Shown piece by piece: positions 26,116 through 35,000 of a stretch of DNA of 62,187 nucleotides. Source of the DNA: Acidobacteriota bacterium (GTDB lineage: Bacteria > Acidobacteriota > Aminicenantia > Aminicenantales > Saccharicenantaceae); contig JADBLN010000091.1 in NCBI GenBank assembly GCA_014894455.1, forward strand, positions 1 through 62,187. The letters run 5' to 3'. Under the pieces are notes generated by a model that had not been told where the DNA came from, did not search any database, and saw only the letters and a list, made by a program, of their open reading frames with translations. Position 1 is the first letter of the stretch; each line of letters begins with the position of its first letter. Made by a program: the position numbers and the translations under genes.

Positions 26116-28236
26116 TTAGACGGCCTTGACTTTTTCCCGGATGAACGCCTCGATCGTGTCGCCCGACTGGAAATCGTTGAAGCCGCCGACGCCGATGCCG
26201 CACTCGTAGTCCTTCTTGACCTCGGTGACGTTCTCCTTGAGGTGCTTGAGAGAGGAGATCCGTCCCTGGTGGATGACCTCGCGGCCGCGGAGGACGCGGG
26301 CCTCGGCGTTGCGCGTGATCCGTCCGTCCTGGACGTAGCAGCCGGCGATCGTCCCGATCTTGGGGATCTGGAAGACCTTCCGCACCTCGGCCCGGCCTTG
26401 GAAGGTCTCCTTGATGATTGGGTCGAGCAGGCCGATAACGGCCTTTTTGATGTCGTCCGTGATCTGGTAGATGATCTTGTACGTCCGGATCTCGACGCCT
26501 TCCTTCTTGGCCAGGTCGAGGATCTTGGGGTTCGGTTTGACGTTGTAGCCGATGACGATGGCCTTGGAAGCCGAAGCCAGGAGGACGTCGGTCTCGGTGA
26601 TGTTGCCGGTGGCGGCGTGGACGACCTTGATCTTGACCTTGTCCGTGCTGAGGGGCAAGACGACTTCCGACAGGACCTCGATCGAGCCTTGGACGTCGGC
26701 TTTGAGGACGAGGGCCAGCTCCTTGGCCTGACCGCCTTCGATCTTCTTGAACAGCTCGTCGAGGGTGACGCCGCTGTCGCGGGGGGATTCCTTCCCCTTG
26801 ACCCGGGATCTCCTGAACGCGACGACATGTTTGGCCGCCGTGGGATCGTCCATGACCTGGAAGAAATCGCCGGCGACGGGGACTTCCGAAAAGCCCATGA
26901 TCTCGATGGGCATGGACGGCCCGGCGCTTTTGAGGACCTTGCCGTGCTCGTCGAACATGGCCCGGACCTTGCCCATGGACAGGCCCGAGACGAAAGCTTG
27001 ACCCTGTTGCAGGGTGCCTTGCTGGACGATGACCGTGGCGATGGGCCCTTTCTGGCTGTCGAGGCGGGCCTCGAGGACGACGCCCTGGGCGGGGACCTTG
27101 GGGTTAGCCTTGATCTCGAGGATGTCGCTGAGGAGGAGGATCATCTCGAGCAAGTCGCCGACGTTCTTCTTCTCCCGGGCCGAGACCTCGACGCTGATCG
27201 TCTTGCCGCCCCAGTCCTCGACGAGGAGGTTCTCTTTCGCGAGCTGCTGCTTGACGCGCTCGACATTGGCTTCGGACTTGTCGATCTTGTTGATGGCCAC
27301 GATGATCGGCACGTTGGCCGCCTTGGCGTGGTCGATGGCCTCTTTCGTCTGGGGCATAACCCCGTCGTCGGCGGCGACGACCAGGACGACGATGTCCGTG
27401 GCCTTGGCGCCGCGGGCCCGGAGCTGGGTGAAGGCCTCGTGACCCGGCGTGTCGATGAAGGTGATGGTGCGGTTCCTGGCGGCGACGCGGTAGGCGCCGA
27501 TGTGCTGGGTGATGCCGCCGGACTCCTTGTCGACGAGGTTCGAGGAGCGGATGGCGTCGAGGAGGGTCGTCTTGCCGTGGTCGACGTGGCCCATGATGGT
27601 GACGATGGGCGACCTCGGCACGAGCTCGGCCGTCCGGCCCTCGGCCTTCCGGCGCATGGCCTGGTCGAGAGTGATGAATTCCGCGTCGAAGTTCGTGACC
27701 TTGGTGATGACCGCGGCGAGCTCGGTGTCGACGAACTCGTCGAGGTCGGCCCTGAAGCCTTTGGCGGCGAGCTTGTCCAAAAGGTCCTTGGGTCTGACCT
27801 TCATCGCCTCGGCGGCTTCCTTGAGCAGCCAGCCCTCCCGGAGCTCGACCTTGTGCCGCGGCTTGGGCGGTGCGGGGGGCGGCATCGGCGGCTTGGGCGG
27901 CGCCGGCGGGGGAGGAGTCGGTCTGACGGGGACCGCGGGCGTCGGCGCCGCGGCCGGAGGGACCGTCGGCCTGAGGGGCGCTGGCTTCGGAGGGACCGGG
28001 GCGGGCGCCGACGGCTTGTGAGGCGTCGGCCGCGGGGGTTCCGGTTTCGGAGGCAGCACCGCCGGTTTAGGAGCCGGCGGTGCCGGCTTTGGGGGTGCGG
28101 GCTTAGGTGGAACAGGAGCGGGGGCCACCGGCTTGTGCGCCGCCGGCTTGTGGACGGCGGGCGCAGGCGCAGCCGGCTTGGCCGGGGCCTCTTTGGGTAC
28201 TTTCTTCACGGCGGGTTTCTTGGTTGGTTCACTCAT
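26116..28236 (-). CDS. infB: translation initiation factor IF-2
   Basis: GTPase that places fMet-tRNA on the 30S subunit. 706 residues: a low-complexity Pro/Ala/Lys N-terminal region (about 1-135), an IF2 N-terminal helix region, then the G domain with GHVDHGKTTLLDAI, DTPGHEAF and NKIDK, then domains II, III and IV (RNAEARVLRGREVIHQGRIS). The N-terminal region lacks the usual folded IF2N repeats at the very start and is replaced by PKP/APP repeats. It overlaps nusA by eight bases. Confidence 0.96.
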   Translation of the reverse strand: MSEPTKKPAVKKVPKEAPAKPAAPAPAVHKPAAHKPVAPAPVPPKPAPPKPAPPAPKPAVLPPKPEPPRPTPHKPSAPAPVPPKPAPLRPTVPPAAAPTPAVPVRPTPPPPAPPKPPMPPPAPPKPRHKVELREGWLLKEAAEAMKVRPKDLLDKLAAKGFRADLDEFVDTELAAVITKVTNFDAEFITLDQAMRRKAEGRTAELVPRSPIVTIMGHVDHGKTTLLDAIRSSNLVDKESGGITQHIGAYRVAARNRTITFIDTPGHEAFTQLRARGAKATDIVVLVVAADDGVMPQTKEAIDHAKAANVPIIVAINKIDKSEANVERVKQQLAKENLLVEDWGGKTISVEVSAREKKNVGDLLEMILLLSDILEIKANPKVPAQGVVLEARLDSQKGPIATVIVQQGTLQQGQAFVSGLSMGKVRAMFDEHGKVLKSAGPSMPIEIMGFSEVPVAGDFFQVMDDPTAAKHVVAFRRSRVKGKESPRDSGVTLDELFKKIEGGQAKELALVLKADVQGSIEVLSEVVLPLSTDKVKIKVVHAATGNITETDVLLASASKAIVIGYNVKPNPKILDLAKKEGVEIRTYKIIYQITDDIKKAVIGLLDPIIKETFQGRAEVRKVFQIPKIGTIAGCYVQDGRITRNAEARVLRGREVIHQGRISSLKHLKENVTEVKKDYECGIGVGGFNDFQSGDTIEAFIREKVKAV

Positions 28237-29269
28237 TCGCGTCTTCTTGCTTGATTGAAATTTTCCAGCCGACGAGCCGGGAGGCCAGCTTGACGTTGAT
28301 CCCCTTCTTGCCGATGGCCAGCGATAGCTGATCCTGGGGGACGATGGCCAGCATGACCTTCTCAGTCTGGCTCACGACCTGGAGACGATCGACCTTGGCC
28401 GGGCTGAGGGCGGCCTTGGCGTAGCTGACGAGGTCGGGCGACCACTCGATGATGTCGACCTTTTCGCCCTGGAGCTCCTTGGAGATGGCCAGGATCCTGT
28501 TCCCTTTGACGCCGATGCAGGCGCCGATGGGGTCGATGTCGCGTTCGAGACTGGCCACGGCGACCTTGGCCCTTTCTCCGGGCTGACGGACGACGTCCTT
28601 GATCTCGATCGCCCCGTTGGCGATCTCCGGGATCTCGGTCTCGAGGAGCCGGGCCAGGAACCGCGGGCTCGCCCGCGAGACGATGATCTGGGGCCCCTGG
28701 TAGCCCTTGAGGACCTGGACGATGACGGCCTTGACCAGGTCTCCCCGTTGGTACTCCTCGTTGGGGAGCGTCTCGCTCAGAGGGAACGAAACCTCGATCC
28801 TGTTGACCTCGAGGACGATGACGTTGGCTTCGACCCTGCGGACGACCCCGGTGACGATCTCGCCGATCCTCGGTGCGAAATCGCCGTAGATCTTCTCCTG
28901 CTCGGCATCTCGGACCTTCTGAAAGATGACCTGTTTCGCGGCCTGGGCGGCAATACGGCCCAGGGTGTCGGACGGCAGGTCGACCTCGACCGTTTCGCCC
29001 TCCTTCGCGTCGGGGCGGATGGCCCGGGCCTCGTCGAGCGAGATCTCCTCGGCGGTGTTCTTGGGGCTCTCCGTCACGCGCATGACGGCGAAAACGCGGA
29101 GCTCCCCCTTCTCGGGCTTGAACAGGACCCGGACATTCTCCTTCTGGGAGAAGAACTTAGAGGAAGCGACCCGAAGGGATTCTTCGATCGCCTGGATGAT
29201 GATGCGCGGCTCGACCGATCGCTCTTTGCTGAGCTGCATGATCGTATTCCAGACGTTGACTTTCATCAA
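28229..29269 (-). CDS. nusA: transcription termination/antitermination factor NusA
   Basis: RNA polymerase-binding factor. 346 residues: N-terminal domain (IIQAIEESLRVASSKFF), S1 domain (about 130-200, IVTGVVRRVEANVIVLEVNR), and two KH domains (GACIGVKGNRILAISKEL and IGKKGINVKLASRLVGW). It ends right after KH2, with no C-terminal acidic repeats, as in many non-proteobacterial NusA. ATG at 29269 and 29266 are both possible. No rimP gene precedes it; miaB does. Confidence 0.95.
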   Translation of the reverse strand: MMKVNVWNTIMQLSKERSVEPRIIIQAIEESLRVASSKFFSQKENVRVLFKPEKGELRVFAVMRVTESPKNTAEEISLDEARAIRPDAKEGETVEVDLPSDTLGRIAAQAAKQVIFQKVRDAEQEKIYGDFAPRIGEIVTGVVRRVEANVIVLEVNRIEVSFPLSETLPNEEYQRGDLVKAVIVQVLKGYQGPQIIVSRASPRFLARLLETEIPEIANGAIEIKDVVRQPGERAKVAVASLERDIDPIGACIGVKGNRILAISKELQGEKVDIIEWSPDLVSYAKAALSPAKVDRLQVVSQTEKVMLAIVPQDQLSLAIGKKGINVKLASRLVGWKISIKQEDANE

Positions 29270-29310
29270 TTGTTCTCGATTCCCGACGGAGCAAGTCCAT
29301 GGGATGAGTG

Positions 29311-29339
29311 ATTATATCGGAAATCCTCCCAAAGTGCAA
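29311..29339 (-). promoter_or_regulatory. nusA-infB operon promoter
   Basis: Reading leftward: TTGCAC (complement of 29334-29339), 17-base spacer, TATAAT (complement of 29311-29316), about 40 bases before nusA. Confidence 0.7.
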
Positions 29340-29348
29340 CGCGTCAGC

Positions 29349-30668
29349 TCAGGCGATTTCCCCATGGAGGCTGTAGGGGCCGGCGCCTTTGACGCGGACG
29401 GTGACGAACTGCCCGGTCGGGTCCGAGGCGGCGTCGAAATTGGCGACCTGGTTGCCTTCCGTCCGGCCGGCGTAGCGGCCGCCGCCCTTGACGCTCGGCC
29501 CGGTGCAGAGCACTCGGACGTCCCGGCCGACGAACGACTCGTTGAGCTCGATCTGGATCGTCCTCTGGAGCTGCTGGAGGGCGATGAGGCGCCGCCTCTT
29601 GACCTCGAGGGGGACGTCGTCGGGGATGCGGGCTGCTTCGGTCAGGGGCCGGGGCGAGTAGCGGAAGGAGAAGATGTTGGCGAAACGGACTTCGCGGAGA
29701 AGGCCGCAGGTCGCCTCGAAATCCTCCTCCGTCTCGCCCGGGAAACCGACGATGACGTCCGTGCTGAGAAGGATGCCCGGCAGGCCCGCCTTGATGCGGC
29801 CGGCCAGGGCGAGATAGTCCTCCCGGTTGTATCCCCGGTTCATCCGCTCGAGGACGCGGGAAGAGCCGGATTGGAGGGGAAGGTGCAGGCTCCGGCAGAC
29901 CTTGGGGTTCCGGGCCATGGCCTCGATGATCCCGTCGCCGAAGTTTTTAGGATGGGAGGTGATGAAACGGACCCATGCGGCCCCGGGCACGGCGCAGACC
30001 AGGTCGAGGAGCCCGGCGAACCCGAGCCCCGACTCCGGGTCCTTGTAGGAATTGACGTTCTGTCCCAGCAGCTGGATCTCCAGGGCGCCCTCGCCGGCCG
30101 CGCGGCGGACCTCCTCGAGGATGTTCGGGAGGGGCCGGAACTTCTCCCGACCGCGGCTGAAGGGGACGATGCAGTAGGCGCAGAAATTGTCGCAGCCTTC
30201 CATCACCGGGACGAAAGCGCTCCACCCGTTCTCCCGGACCGTCGCCTCCGGCCCGACCTCCCTCCAGTCCCGGCCCCAATCCGTCAGGACGGCGGGGGCT
30301 TCGGCCGCGTTCCTGACCATCGCGGGGAGGTCGAGGTAGTTGTCGGGCCCGACGACGAAGTCCACGAACGGCCTCTTCTTGAGAAGCTCGGCCTTCCGGA
30401 CCTGGGCGACACAGCCGGCGACGCCGAGAAGAAAATGCCTCTTCCTTTTCAGGCCGGACAGCCGCCCGAGATAGGAGTAGAGTTTCTCCTCCGATTTTTC
30501 CCGGACGGCGCAGGTGTTGACAACGACGATGTCGGCGTCTTCCGGCCCGTCCGCCCTTCCGGCCCCGGCCCCGGCGAGGACGCCGGCGATGTGCTCGGAA
30601 TCGTTCTCGTTCATCTGGCAGCCGAACGTCCGGACGAAAAACTTCAGACCGCTCAGGCTGTCGTTCAT
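29349..30668 (-). CDS. miaB: tRNA-2-methylthio-N6-dimethylallyladenosine synthase
   Basis: Radical SAM methylthiotransferase acting on tRNA A37. 439 residues: an N-terminal UPF0004 domain with cysteines in RTFGCQMNENDSE, VVNTCAVRE and GVAGCVAQ, the radical SAM motif GCDNFCAYCIVPFSRG, and a C-terminal TRAM domain (about 375-439). The frame is open another 95 codons upstream, but MNDSLSGLKFFVRTFGCQMN is the natural start. A TATAAT lies seven bases upstream and there is no Shine-Dalgarno. Confidence 0.94.
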   Translation of the reverse strand: MNDSLSGLKFFVRTFGCQMNENDSEHIAGVLAGAGAGRADGPEDADIVVVNTCAVREKSEEKLYSYLGRLSGLKRKRHFLLGVAGCVAQVRKAELLKKRPFVDFVVGPDNYLDLPAMVRNAAEAPAVLTDWGRDWREVGPEATVRENGWSAFVPVMEGCDNFCAYCIVPFSRGREKFRPLPNILEEVRRAAGEGALEIQLLGQNVNSYKDPESGLGFAGLLDLVCAVPGAAWVRFITSHPKNFGDGIIEAMARNPKVCRSLHLPLQSGSSRVLERMNRGYNREDYLALAGRIKAGLPGILLSTDVIVGFPGETEEDFEATCGLLREVRFANIFSFRYSPRPLTEAARIPDDVPLEVKRRRLIALQQLQRTIQIELNESFVGRDVRVLCTGPSVKGGGRYAGRTEGNQVANFDAASDPTGQFVTVRVKGAGPYSLHGEIA

Positions 30669-30675
30669 GGGGGGT

Positions 30676-30681
30676 ATTATA
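30676..30681 (-). promoter_or_regulatory. miaB -10 box (leaderless start)
   Basis: TATAAT on the minus strand ends seven bases before the miaB ATG; the intervening bases are ACCCCCC. No good -35 is seen at the right distance. Confidence 0.4.
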
Positions 30682-31111
30682 AGATCTCTTCGAGGAGCGC
30701 GACAGCGTCCCGGACGTAATCCTCGCAACGCGTTTTGTGGAGGTTCAGTTCCTCCGCTTTCTTCTGTCCCTCGGGCGTCCCGATATCGCAGCCGAGGAGG
30801 TCCTTGCAGCGGACATGGCCGTGCCGGGCCGTGAACCGGCTGATGAATTCCTGGACGAGGGCGTAGGTCCGGTCCCGCGCGGCGGCGTCCTCGGCCCGGG
30901 TCCGGCCGTGCTTGAGCCCGATCGCCAGAAAAGCGCCGGTGATGGCGCCGCACCAGTCCGCCCTCCGGGCGATGCCGCCGCCGAAAGGCTGGGAGACGCG
31001 AAGCGCCGTGTCCCTGTCGAGGCCGAAGTCCCCCGCGAAAGCGGCGGCGACCGCCTGAGAACAGCTGAAGCCCTGGCGGAAAAGGGAGAGAGCGTCGTCG
31101 GTTCGGGTCAT
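30677..31111 (-). CDS. C_GCAxxG_C_C family protein
   Basis: A 144-residue cysteine-motif protein: FRQGFSCSQAVAAAFA (Cys near residue 16), RRADWCGAITGAFLAIGL (the GCAxxG-like site) and later cysteines in VRCKDLLGCDIG and HKTRCEDYV. The family is thought to bind metal or a cofactor; its function is unknown. It sits in a tight leftward run between recN and miaB. Confidence 0.85.
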   Translation of the reverse strand: MTRTDDALSLFRQGFSCSQAVAAAFAGDFGLDRDTALRVSQPFGGGIARRADWCGAITGAFLAIGLKHGRTRAEDAAARDRTYALVQEFISRFTARHGHVRCKDLLGCDIGTPEGQKKAEELNLHKTRCEDYVRDAVALLEEIL

Positions 31112-31115
31112 GGTG

Positions 31116-32798
31116 TCATCCTTTAGCGCAATTGGCGTCGAGCATCTCCCGGGCGGCTTCCCGGGAGGCCGCCGTCAGCCGGCTGCCCACGGCAAGACGG
31201 GCGATCTCCTCGACCCGCTCCTCGCGGCCGAGCTTGCGGGCGCTCGTGAAGGTCCGGTCCTTTTCGACCTTCTTTTCGACGTGGAAGTGGTGGGCGGCGG
31301 AAGAGGCGATCTGGGGCAGGTGGGTGATGCAAATCACCTGGTGACGGGCGGCCAGGTGGCGGAGCTTCTGGGCGATGAACTCGGCCGTCTTTCCCCCGAT
31401 CCCCGAGTCGATCTCGTCGAAGACGAGCGTCTTGAGGATCTCTTTGTCCTTGCCCACGGACTTGAGCGCCAGCATCATCCTCGACAGCTCGCCGCCCGAG
31501 GCGATCCGCCTCAGGGGCCGGAGCTCCTCGCCCGGGTTGGGCGAGAGCAGGAACTCGGCGTCCTGGGCGCCCTGGTCGCGGATCGTCGCGCCGTCGTCGA
31601 GCGAGGGGGGGACGTCGGTCAGCTGGACCTCGAACCGGGCCTTCTTCATGCCGAGGAAGGAGATCTCCTTTTCGATGAGGCGTCCGAGCTTTTCCGCCGC
31701 CTTGGTTCGCTCGGCGCCGAGGCGGGAAGCGAAGCCGGAGTATTCGCCGAATTTCGACCGGATGGAGGATTCGAGCTCCTGGAGCCTCTCGCGGCCGGCC
31801 TCTAGCGAGGACCGCTCGCGCCGGAGGGCCTCGCCGTGCCCGACGACCGCTTCGATCGTCCCCCCGTACTTACGCTTGAGCTTCTCGATGACGCTCAGCC
31901 GTTCTTCGATCGTCTCCGGGTTCTCCGGGATCTCGGCCCTGCGGTCTTTGAACCGGACGAGTGCGTCCGAGGCGTCCTGGAGCAGGATGGAGGCCTCTTG
32001 GAGACCCTGATGGAATTCGCCGAAAGCGGCGTCGTAGACGGAAAGCTCACCAAGGACGGACCGGAGCCGGGCGAGCCGGGGGATGAGGGAATCCTCGCTC
32101 AGATAGGCTAGGGCGAGGGCCTTGTCCACCAGGCCGGCGATCTTTTCGGCGTTCTTCAGGATCTCCCGTTCCCGGAGAAGCTCTTCGTCCTCGCCGGGCC
32201 GGAGCCGGGCGGCCTCGATCTCCTTCACCTGGTAGGCGATGAAATCAAGCCTTTGCACGCGCTCCTTCTCCTTCGCCTCGATGTCGCGCTTCTCCTGGAC
32301 GAGACGCCTGAGGTCCTGGGCCGACCGGGCCGTGTCCCGAAGGAGGCCGGGGTCGTCGATGACGTCGTCGATGTAGCCGAGGTGGTTCTCGAGATGGAGG
32401 AGGAAGACATGGTCGTTCTGGCCGTAGATGTCGATGAGGCGGCTACTGAGCTCCCTCAGCCGGCGGACGGGCACGAGGACGCCGTTGACGAAGGCCTTGC
32501 CCGTCCCCTGGTCGGTGATCGAGCGTTGGATGAGGAGTTCGCCGTCCTCGGGCTCCGGGAGTCCGGCCAGGTCGACAGGCTGCCGGGAAACGTCGAAGAT
32601 GGCCTCGATGAACGCTTCTTTCCGGCCCGTGCGGACGAGGTCGGGCGAGCCCTTGTCGCCCAGGATGAGCCGGATGGCGTCGATGATGATGGATTTTCCG
32701 GCGCCTGTCTCCCCGGTCAGGATGGAGAAGCCTTTGTCGAGGTGGACCTCGAGGTCCTCGATCGTGGCCAGATTTCTGACCCTCAGGAATTTGATCAT
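31116..32798 (-). CDS. recN: DNA repair protein RecN
   Basis: SMC-like ATPase for double-strand break repair. 560 residues: N-terminal Walker A GETGAGKSIIIDAI, long coiled-coil arms (about 150-360), signature region SGGELSRMMLALK, and Walker B LVFDEIDSGIGG. All nucleotide-binding motifs are intact. It starts 13 bases after the S8 protease stop. Confidence 0.95.
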   Translation of the reverse strand: MIKFLRVRNLATIEDLEVHLDKGFSILTGETGAGKSIIIDAIRLILGDKGSPDLVRTGRKEAFIEAIFDVSRQPVDLAGLPEPEDGELLIQRSITDQGTGKAFVNGVLVPVRRLRELSSRLIDIYGQNDHVFLLHLENHLGYIDDVIDDPGLLRDTARSAQDLRRLVQEKRDIEAKEKERVQRLDFIAYQVKEIEAARLRPGEDEELLREREILKNAEKIAGLVDKALALAYLSEDSLIPRLARLRSVLGELSVYDAAFGEFHQGLQEASILLQDASDALVRFKDRRAEIPENPETIEERLSVIEKLKRKYGGTIEAVVGHGEALRRERSSLEAGRERLQELESSIRSKFGEYSGFASRLGAERTKAAEKLGRLIEKEISFLGMKKARFEVQLTDVPPSLDDGATIRDQGAQDAEFLLSPNPGEELRPLRRIASGGELSRMMLALKSVGKDKEILKTLVFDEIDSGIGGKTAEFIAQKLRHLAARHQVICITHLPQIASSAAHHFHVEKKVEKDRTFTSARKLGREERVEEIARLAVGSRLTAASREAAREMLDANCAKG

Positions 32799-32811
32799 GT
32801 CTTCCGGGAGG

Positions 32812-34179
32812 CTACTTGAGGATGTAGGGGACGAGGGCCCTTTCCATGTTGATCCGGCCGTAGCCGATGTGGTCGTCGCGGCCGCGATCGACCGACGCGT
32901 TGACGTCGTCGGCCGAGTAGCGGATGATCTTCATGACCTCGGCGGGCTCGAGCTCGGGCTTGAGGCTCTTGATCAGGGCGGCCATCCCGGAGACGTGGGG
33001 CGCGGCTTGAGAGGTCCCCGAAGCGAAAAGATAGGGGAGATAGGCTTCTCCGACGTACCACTGGGGCGCCGGGCCGAGGATGTAGACGCCCGGCGCGGCG
33101 ACGTCCACCTGCGGGCCGAAGTTCGAGAAGTCGGCGACTTCGTCGTTGTAGTCCGTGGCGGCCACGGCGAGGACGTAGCTGTCGTAGGCGGCGGGATAGA
33201 GGACGAGGCCCCCGTAGTCGTTTCCGGCCGCGGCGACAACGACGACCCCCCTGTCGTAGGCGTACTTGCAGGCGTCCTCGAGGAAGGGGTCGTCGTAATC
33301 CCCGCCCATGCTGAGGTTGATGACGTCGGCACCCTGGTCGGTCGCCCAGATTATGCCGTCGATGACCCAGCTGTAAAAGCCCGTGCCGTCGGCCTCTGTG
33401 ACCTTGACCGGGAGGATCTTGCAGTTCCAGGCGACGCCGGCGATGCCTGCCGCGTTATTGGTGTCCGCGGCGGCGATCCCGGCGACATGCGTGCCGTGCC
33501 AGTGGTCGTCGGTCGCGTCGTCGTCGTCGTTGGCGAAGTCGCGGCCAGGGGAGACGACCTTGGCGACGAGGTCGGGGTGCGTCATATCGACGCCGGTGTC
33601 GACGACGGCAATGACGACTTCGGGATCGCCCTTGACCGCGTCCCAGGCCGTCGTGGCCTTGATGTCGGCGCCGTCGGTCGTCTGGGGCTGGAACGTGTCG
33701 CTGATGTCGAGGATTGTCCCCCGGTTGCGGAGGTTGTATTGATACCGCATGAAGTACGTGTCGTTGGGGGTATCGGCCAGGCGGGTCCGGTAATCGGGCC
33801 GGGCTTGCTCGACGTCGCCGTTGCGGCGGAGCATGGCCAGGGTTTCCGCGACGGAGACGCCAGGCGCGGTCTGCACGCTGTAGACGCCGATCCGTGGGAT
33901 CTTCCTGACCGATGAGAACCCGTAGGATCGGAGCAGTCCCTCCGCGTAGGCATCGGCCACGTCGAGCTTGAAGCGGACGAGGACGCGGTCAGCGGCGTAG
34001 CGGGGGCCGCGCCGGAGAGCCGGCCTCTCGACGCGCAGCGTGCGCGAGGGCCGCTGGAAAAGGCGGCCGCCACGCTTGTTCTGTATCATCCAGCCTCCGT
34101 CGGTCGTGCCCAGTCCGAGGACCAGGAGGACGAGCAACGCCGGGAGGACCTTGAGAAACCTTCCAGCCGGGAGCTTCAT
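32812..34179 (-). CDS. secreted subtilisin-like (S8) serine protease
   Basis: A 455-residue exported protease. It has a signal peptide (LKVLPALLVLLVLGLGT), an inhibitor-like propeptide (about 60-130, DRVLVRFKLDVADAYAEGLL), then the catalytic triad: Asp in VIAVVDTGVDMTHPD, His in HWHGTHVAGIAA, Ser in ASGTSQAAPHVSGMAAL, with the oxyanion Asn in AAAGNDYGG. No C-terminal sorting domain is seen. It may be cell-envelope-associated or secreted for peptide scavenging, fitting the peptide transporters nearby. Confidence 0.92.
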   Translation of the reverse strand: MKLPAGRFLKVLPALLVLLVLGLGTTDGGWMIQNKRGGRLFQRPSRTLRVERPALRRGPRYAADRVLVRFKLDVADAYAEGLLRSYGFSSVRKIPRIGVYSVQTAPGVSVAETLAMLRRNGDVEQARPDYRTRLADTPNDTYFMRYQYNLRNRGTILDISDTFQPQTTDGADIKATTAWDAVKGDPEVVIAVVDTGVDMTHPDLVAKVVSPGRDFANDDDDATDDHWHGTHVAGIAAADTNNAAGIAGVAWNCKILPVKVTEADGTGFYSWVIDGIIWATDQGADVINLSMGGDYDDPFLEDACKYAYDRGVVVVAAAGNDYGGLVLYPAAYDSYVLAVAATDYNDEVADFSNFGPQVDVAAPGVYILGPAPQWYVGEAYLPYLFASGTSQAAPHVSGMAALIKSLKPELEPAEVMKIIRYSADDVNASVDRGRDDHIGYGRINMERALVPYILK

Positions 34180-34194
34180 GTTCCTCTCCTTGCT

Positions 34195-34986
34195 CTAAAA
34201 CAGGTACAAGAGGCCGACGGAAGCCAGGGCGTCCACGCCTCCGGCGTAGGGGATGAAGCCCGCCTTGGCTTTGATCGTCAGACGATCGGACACCCGGGCG
34301 TCCCCGCCGAGCGCAACGCTGACCGAGAAATCCCCTTTGATCCGCTTCGTCTCGCGGCCCTGGAGGTCTTCCAGGGTTTCGTCCATCCGAAAATCGGCCC
34401 GGAGCCAGCGGGCGCTCACTTCGAGGTAGGGGACGAATGCGCCGAATAACAAGCAGGCGACCCGGGGACCGGCGGAAGCCTCCATCCAGCTCGACCGGCC
34501 CTTGGCCTCTCCTTCGACGGAGAAACCCTCGAGCGGCCATGTCTTGGACATTCCGAAAGAAGAGACGAACCGTCCGGCGGCTTTTATCTCAAAGTCACCG
34601 GATTTAAGAAGAGGGGCCTCGAGTTCGGCCCCCAGAATCAGGCCTTTGATGGGCGAAGCGTCGTATGCGAGGGAGATAGGGAGCGTCCCGAAGGCGAGCC
34701 CCTCGAAGTCGGTGAGGGACAGGCCGGCAGAGAGGCTCAAGGTCAGACCCTGGCCGAACCCGAGGTCCGTGCGGGCCGAGACCAGGCTGGCTTGGAGCCG
34801 GGAGGATCCCGTGTCGCCGTCCCAGACGACCGTCCTCGAAAAATAGTCATAGCTCAATCCGGCCATGAGCGTTTTGACCTTCGATTCCGCCGCCGGCGCG
34901 TGCGCCGCGGCCAGCACCAGCGCGATTCCCAGGGGGATCAGGCGCCCAACCCTCCCGCTTCGCTTTCTCATGAGGAAACCTCGCAC
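34195..34986 (-). CDS. outer-membrane beta-barrel protein, unknown function
   Basis: A 263-residue protein with a signal peptide (PLGIALVLAAAHAPAAES) followed by alternating amphipathic strands to the C-terminus, ending VGLLYLF with a terminal phenylalanine. This is the pattern of a small barrel of roughly 10-12 strands. An in-frame ATG at 34971 is an alternative start. It lies between a BamD-like gene and an S8 protease; I do not recognise the family. Confidence 0.7.
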   Translation of the reverse strand: MRGFLMRKRSGRVGRLIPLGIALVLAAAHAPAAESKVKTLMAGLSYDYFSRTVVWDGDTGSSRLQASLVSARTDLGFGQGLTLSLSAGLSLTDFEGLAFGTLPISLAYDASPIKGLILGAELEAPLLKSGDFEIKAAGRFVSSFGMSKTWPLEGFSVEGEAKGRSSWMEASAGPRVACLLFGAFVPYLEVSARWLRADFRMDETLEDLQGRETKRIKGDFSVSVALGGDARVSDRLTIKAKAGFIPYAGGVDALASVGLLYLF

Positions 34987-35000
34987 ACCCTCCCGCGGGG

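Noticed and set aside
25753-28254. An 833-codon plus-strand frame across rbfA, DUF503 and infB
   Set aside because: Antisense shadow; the Arg/Gly-rich end simply mirrors the proline-rich IF-2 N-terminus.
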